DNA of 64,000 nucleotides from Beroe ovata (taxonomy: Eukaryota; Ctenophora; Nuda; Beroida; Beroidae): contig CAMPET010000297.1 of NCBI GenBank assembly GCA_946803715.1, forward strand, positions 1,961-65,960, written 5' to 3'. The translations under genes and the position numbers were made by a program. The notes beneath the pieces are model-generated. The model was not told the DNA's origin, did not search any database, and worked only from the letters and a program-made list of their open reading frames with translations. Positions 59,539 through 64,000 of this stretch are shown here, in pieces; the first letter of the stretch is position 1, and each line of letters starts with the position of its first letter.

Positions 59539-61812
59539 CTAAAACAAATCAGTAAATCTTCTGGTTAAGGTTTTGGAGAGTCTACTCGTTCTTCGTTTTT
59601 GTTTCACGGGGATTTCTTTTGATTCACCGTCGTTCACCTTGCATTCTTTGGACACTTTTTCGCATAGTTTTGATTCATTGCACGTGTCACTGACAGCATC
59701 AGTGGTTGCCGTAGCAGCAGGATTTGTCACGTGCTCAATGGAATCATTGGAGTCACTGCTTCCCGATTGAGAGATGATTGTGATTCCTCCAGATTGCTCC
59801 TCAACGAGCTGCGATGAGAATAGGTCAGATTGCTATCGATTTGAGCTTAATTTGTGCTTCTATAAATGATCACGGACTTCATATAAAATAAAGAACAGAT
59901 TCACACTAACTATGTGAGTCGACCCCCTATCTGTACCTTATCATGCTTATGATGGTGTCGATGATGGTGGTGGTGGTGGTGGTTCCTGTTGTTCCTCCTC
60001 TTTCTACTGTGATGATGGGAATGATGGTTGCTGGTGGTCGGAGAACCATGATGAGCAGCTTGCATCGTGGCTACCGACACTCTCCGACCTATCTTCCCTC
60101 CGTTTGACATCACACTCACCCACTCCTTCTTCACCATCTTGAAATTGTCCTTTTCCTGGAAAAACAGTGCTCATCAGTCGGTAAAAGATTCAGAAAAACA
60201 CTTCCCCTGGCTCTTCCGTTTTCTTCAAGCACTGACGAAATGAGGCATGCCTCCAACCGAACTGAGCTCGGCAAAAAGTTTGTCCTAATCGAGCAGTTAT
60301 TCCAGTCATTTCTTACTTCCATGGTTTGGGGTCGTCGTATATTGACTGAGTATGAGATGTCCCATTCATCGTTGTCACCAATTGTGAGAATTCCTGAAGA
60401 AATACCAGGTTATAGAAAAAAAAAAACTTTTCCACCTCAACATTGCTCACGAATCAGGATGAAATAACAAATACAATGCCAGGTATGAGTTAAGTTTGGA
60501 TCTCCACGGTGGCTCCATTTTTCAATACCAACCGTCAACCATGGTTTCCAGATTGATTCCAGATTGGTACCTTTGATGGAAGACTCTTCGGAGAGAGGCT
60601 CGAGGGAAATGCGTTGGGGAAGTCCCACCAGGGACGGAGCTTTGAGTTTCTTCTCAGCGTAGAGTTCAACAGTCAGATAGCCCCTTCTCAGGGATTCCAT
60701 CATCTTCGGATCATTCCTGAGGAGACATGGTTCATCATTTACCAATCCGAGCAACTATATCAATTCCACCACAGTTTTCAATTGTTAATCAAAGAATAGG
60801 ATTCAAGTTTTGAGAGTCTTCTTACCTAGGATAGTTGAAAATTGTCTTGGACTCGACCTTCTGGATCTCATCAGTCTTGAAGAATCTTGTCTTTTGTTCT
60901 TGGAGAACAGTCTTTTGAAGGGGAAGACAAACCACGTATCGAATGAAGTACAGCTTTTTGGAGTTGGCAGCAGGTTTGAAACTGAGAGAATGGTTGTCAT
61001 AAAATCATGTGTCATGAAATACCAGGAAAGAACCATAAGTGAAATAGAGGTCACCATGACGATGAAAACACGCGTCACCATGGTGACAACACTTACTAGA
61101 TATCGGATGTGTTGAGTTCCAGCTGTTGCTCGTTAAGACGATCATTGGAATTAACAACTGGGACTGAACTGCAAAAGCGAGAGGGGTATCAGAGAACGAT
61201 ATCAATTCTCATCTTTCATTCTAATCAGTAATGAGGATGTATAAAGTTCTTGTAGCTTCGGTTGAGTAACTCACATAGTTTCGTGTTTGAGTTTTAAAAC
61301 TTCACCAGTGGTGTCAAAGTGCTTTTGAAGCTGAACAATCTGCCTGAAATGGATTATAATTCGTTAATCAGTGGCACTCCACGATTTCTGAAGAAATCTA
61401 CACGTGTATCATTGCATAGATAAGGGTGAAACTCGATACTGGAACATACCATTGGATTTCCTGGATTTTTCCAGCATAGAACACTGTAGAGTCCTCTGAA
61501 TGGCACTTGTTAAACCTTTCTTTCGCTTCCTTACAGAAAGAAAGTTGAGCTTCCAACTTTTCCACCGCTGCAATGATAGAGCACGTGAGTGGAGGCGATA
61601 TGACCAGTTTTTCGCGTGATCACAAGTTTTTGTGAAAAGATAATCAGGTCAGTGAAAAGCTTCCCAGGCGGGAACTTGACACGCACTCTAATAAGGAGAT
61701 GGCAGATAAGAATGGGAAAACGAAAAAAGAACTATAATCATTACCAGATTTCAGAGCACTAACCTGCTTTTAGGGTCACTCTCGGAGAATTGTCACAGTT
61801 GGATTGATCCAT
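59539..61812 (-). CDS. Coiled-coil, C2-like protein with a His-rich tract
   Basis: Nine exons on the minus strand: 61812-61764, 61567-61450, 61343-61275, 61168-61097, 60981-60826, 60716-60571, 60393-60317, 60155-59937 and 59808-59539, giving 391 residues in one frame from MDQSNCDNSPRVTLKA. Residues about 17-80 look like a coiled coil (VEKLEAQLSFCKEAKERFN, QIVQLQKHFD). The middle (YFIRYVVCLPLQKT, RRGYLTVELYAEKKL, GILTIGDNDEWDISYSVNI) has the strand order of a C2-type beta-sandwich; this is tentative and clear Ca2+-binding aspartates are not evident. Then follow a His-rich tract near 59950-60050 and a basic C-terminus (KRRTSRLSKTLTRRFTDLF). Cytoplasmic or membrane-associated by inference. No orthologue recognised. 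Confidence 0.7.
59950..60050 (-). repeat. His-codon-rich low-complexity tract
   Basis: Runs of CAC/CAT codons inside exon 60155-59937 encode clusters of up to about seven histidines with Arg, Asn and Lys between them. Possible metal binding or phase-separation segment; composition only. Confidence 0.7.
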
Positions 61813-64000
61813 ATTCTACCTGAGAGCTGTGGGAACCCTGGCTAATCTGAGCAGCGATTGGTCAGTGACTTGGTAATAAGACGAGTGGTTTGCACATGAG
61901 AATAGACAAGGATATGTAATGAGTGGTTTGCACATGAGAATGATTATGGATATTTCCGATAGTAGTATAGCATAGTAGAGAGCGACTGAAGGAGAGGCAA
62001 AGGAGGCAGGAGCAAAATCGGTACAGCTCAACCAGCAAAAGAATTTCAACATCAATATGTATCGACAGTCGACAAAACACCGCCCAATCAAGAAGATAAA
62101 GCCGCCATTTATCACAATCGGGCCCACGCAACAATATCTATCACTAAGGACTCATTAAGAGAGTCCGCAAGCTAAGTGTGACATCTAATTCTTAAATTCT
62201 TATATATGCTACGGATTTTTCAAACCAAACTCATTGCCTATTGCCCAAGCTTTTGATGACGAATTCACTCGAACCATGGCTTCAAAAGTAGTACTAGAGC
62301 TGCTGCAAGATTGAAAAAGGGAGACGCCCATGGGACTGTCAGAGCTCATTTTTTCGTGGAAGTCAGCTCTCTTACGAAAGCAAGAAAAACAATAACTCCA
62401 ACAGTCTCTCACTATAATGACTCGGGAATTGGTTGCAAATTGCAGCTAGCAACAGCGCACCGCTGCAAAATACACATATACATGCACGCTACTGCCTAGA
62501 ACAAGCCAACCTTATGTGCCATTATCGTAAATAGGTATGCCAACTGTAATGCCATGTTATTATTCCTCCACAAAAAGTTTGTAACCATGGTAAACACTTA
62601 GTACATACTCCACATTTCCATAACAACAAGATACAACCCTGCTTCCAGGATAGATATGGGGTGATTGTGAGATACAGTTCCTGCTACAGGGATAGGATAA
62701 TGGGTTTGTGATACGTGTGTACCGATTATAATGGTTAATGGGGTCCTGGGAGGGGTGGTAAGTAGCATGACTGAGAATGTATAATGTAGTATGTACATTG
62801 TACATTGTACAATGTATATTGTGTGTCTTATCATGCTATGTCCACTCGAGGTCTAGCAGGGTTCGAAAATGCACTATGCAAACGTCTGGGAAACTCATAA
62901 CACGTCAATGAAATCATCAGTATTTCACTGAAACTTGAAGTTTAGTAACACATGAGTCTTGCTAGCAGTTCCTAGGAAATCGCGTATACAATGCAGTACT
63001 GACATATCTAAGATTTCAGACCAGCGCGGTGAAAGTACCTCCACAATGAGGGATAAATCTCTCACTCTCAGACAAGCAAACGTGACAATTAAATCAAATG
63101 AGGTGGAAAGAGCTGGGCCTGGGAGACTAAAATTACTCAAAATGAGATGGAGAAATGATCAAAATATACTCATTCGCATAAGAGAGACGCACAAAACCGA
63201 TCTGGGCTCAGCAGTCTCATGTAATTAGATATGTGTTGCTGCAAATATTGAGCTGCAGTTTTAAATCATACATAATGACATTAACACAACTGCGAGAGTT
63301 GAGAAGGATTACGTAGCTGTCCAGCTGCGACTTAACGAGAAGAATGGAGGAAAAGACGGAAATAAAACTGCTACTAATTGCTGACAAGCTGTAAATAATG
63401 ACATTGAGTCACCCAAATATTGCCTCACATTTCCGGTGACAGCGCAGCTTACAGAACGCAGACTGCTCGCAATGGACCACGCTTTGCAACCACTCAGAAT
63501 AATATGGAAGAACGAAGAGAAATGGTTTGTGTTTGTCTTCCCCGAATGGGAAAATGATATTCCTAGTAGAGTGGAAAGTGCATAAATAATACTCCGCATA
63601 TTTCACGAAATTGCCCTACGTAACGCTGCTGAACAGGTAGCACAGGGACAGGACTGTATAGGTAGGACACAAAGGACAGTGACGTTGTTATTCCACGAGA
63701 GGGAGGGGGTTATAGCGACTATAATATGGGGTGGGTGGGGCCGGGCTCATTGTGTGGGGCACACTCCCTGTGTCAGCAGTGTCATCATGGTAACAAGCTG
63801 GTACCATAGCAACCATGGCCGTGGTGATATGATAGTTATGCAGAAACTCCAATCCAATCAACTCGGTGCACTAGAAGTGTGATACTGCACTAACAAACTC
63901 AGCAGGGCTGTACTTGTACTGCACTATAGTGTCCACAAGATACAGTGCTGGTCAGGAGAATTGGACGATGGCTTGTCATGCGAACAAGTGAGAGCCTGTA
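61813..64000. other. Terminal intergenic region
   Basis: I see no supported gene. It contains short inverted repeats around 62795-62822 (GTACATTGTACAATGTA type) and a cluster of half X-box motifs near 63786-63820. Open frames here are short and overlapping. Confidence 0.5.

Noticed and set aside
1-64000. tRNA, rRNA or CRISPR features
   Set aside because: No cloverleaf with a convincing GGTTCRA loop, no rRNA-like sequence and no short regularly spaced repeats; single TTCGA hits (for example near 25355 and 62866) lack paired arms.

Overview
The window is animal nuclear DNA. Genes have many short exons with GT-AG introns, mostly about 80-250 bp, and the products are metazoan: fibrocystin-L-type giant membrane proteins, NF-YA and C2H2 zinc-finger proteins. 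The compact introns and the mix of TIG, G8, SUEL-lectin and CAP domains suit an early-branching marine invertebrate. A sponge is my best guess, but this is inference and no marker here settles it.

Layout. (1) 1-5029 (+): 3' half of a fibrocystin-L-like gene (copy A). (2) 5030-7842: intergenic. (3) 7843-41265 (+): a complete tandem paralogue (copy B), running signal peptide, PAN-like region, TIG/IPT domains, PA14-like domain, ConA-like region, more TIG, CAP (SCP) domain, TIG, SUEL lectin, G8, parallel beta-helix repeats, second G8, second beta-helix, stalk with a dibasic convertase site, SEA-like domain with a GSIVV cleavage motif, transmembrane helix, and a cytoplasmic MYND zinc finger. (4) 43901-49971 (+): NF-YA. 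(5) 51811-54002 (-): C2H2 zinc-finger protein. (6) 55881-56657 (+) and 57183-58259 (+): two intronless genes of unknown function. (7) 59539-61812 (-): a protein with a coiled coil, a C2-like region and a His-rich tract. The rest is intergenic.

The main observation concerns the two tandem receptors. Both keep, in the same order, a furin-type site, a SEA-like domain with the autoproteolysis motif, one membrane helix and a short tail ending in a MYND finger. I know of no MYND finger in vertebrate PKHD1 or PKHD1L1. The layout suggests a lectin/adhesion ectodomain that can be processed and a tail that could recruit, or travel as, a nuclear or signalling adaptor.

Cautions. The assembly carries single N characters at 10608, 17566, 18288, 20638, 29875, 45790 and 58461. 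At 18288, 20638 and 29875 the sequence after the N repeats sequence before it, so the apparent internal duplications of gene B (15447-20637 versus 20639-24950, and 28720-29874 versus 29876-31015) look like unmerged overlapping, probably allelic, contigs. Exon limits were read by eye from splice consensus, reading frame and comparison of A with B.
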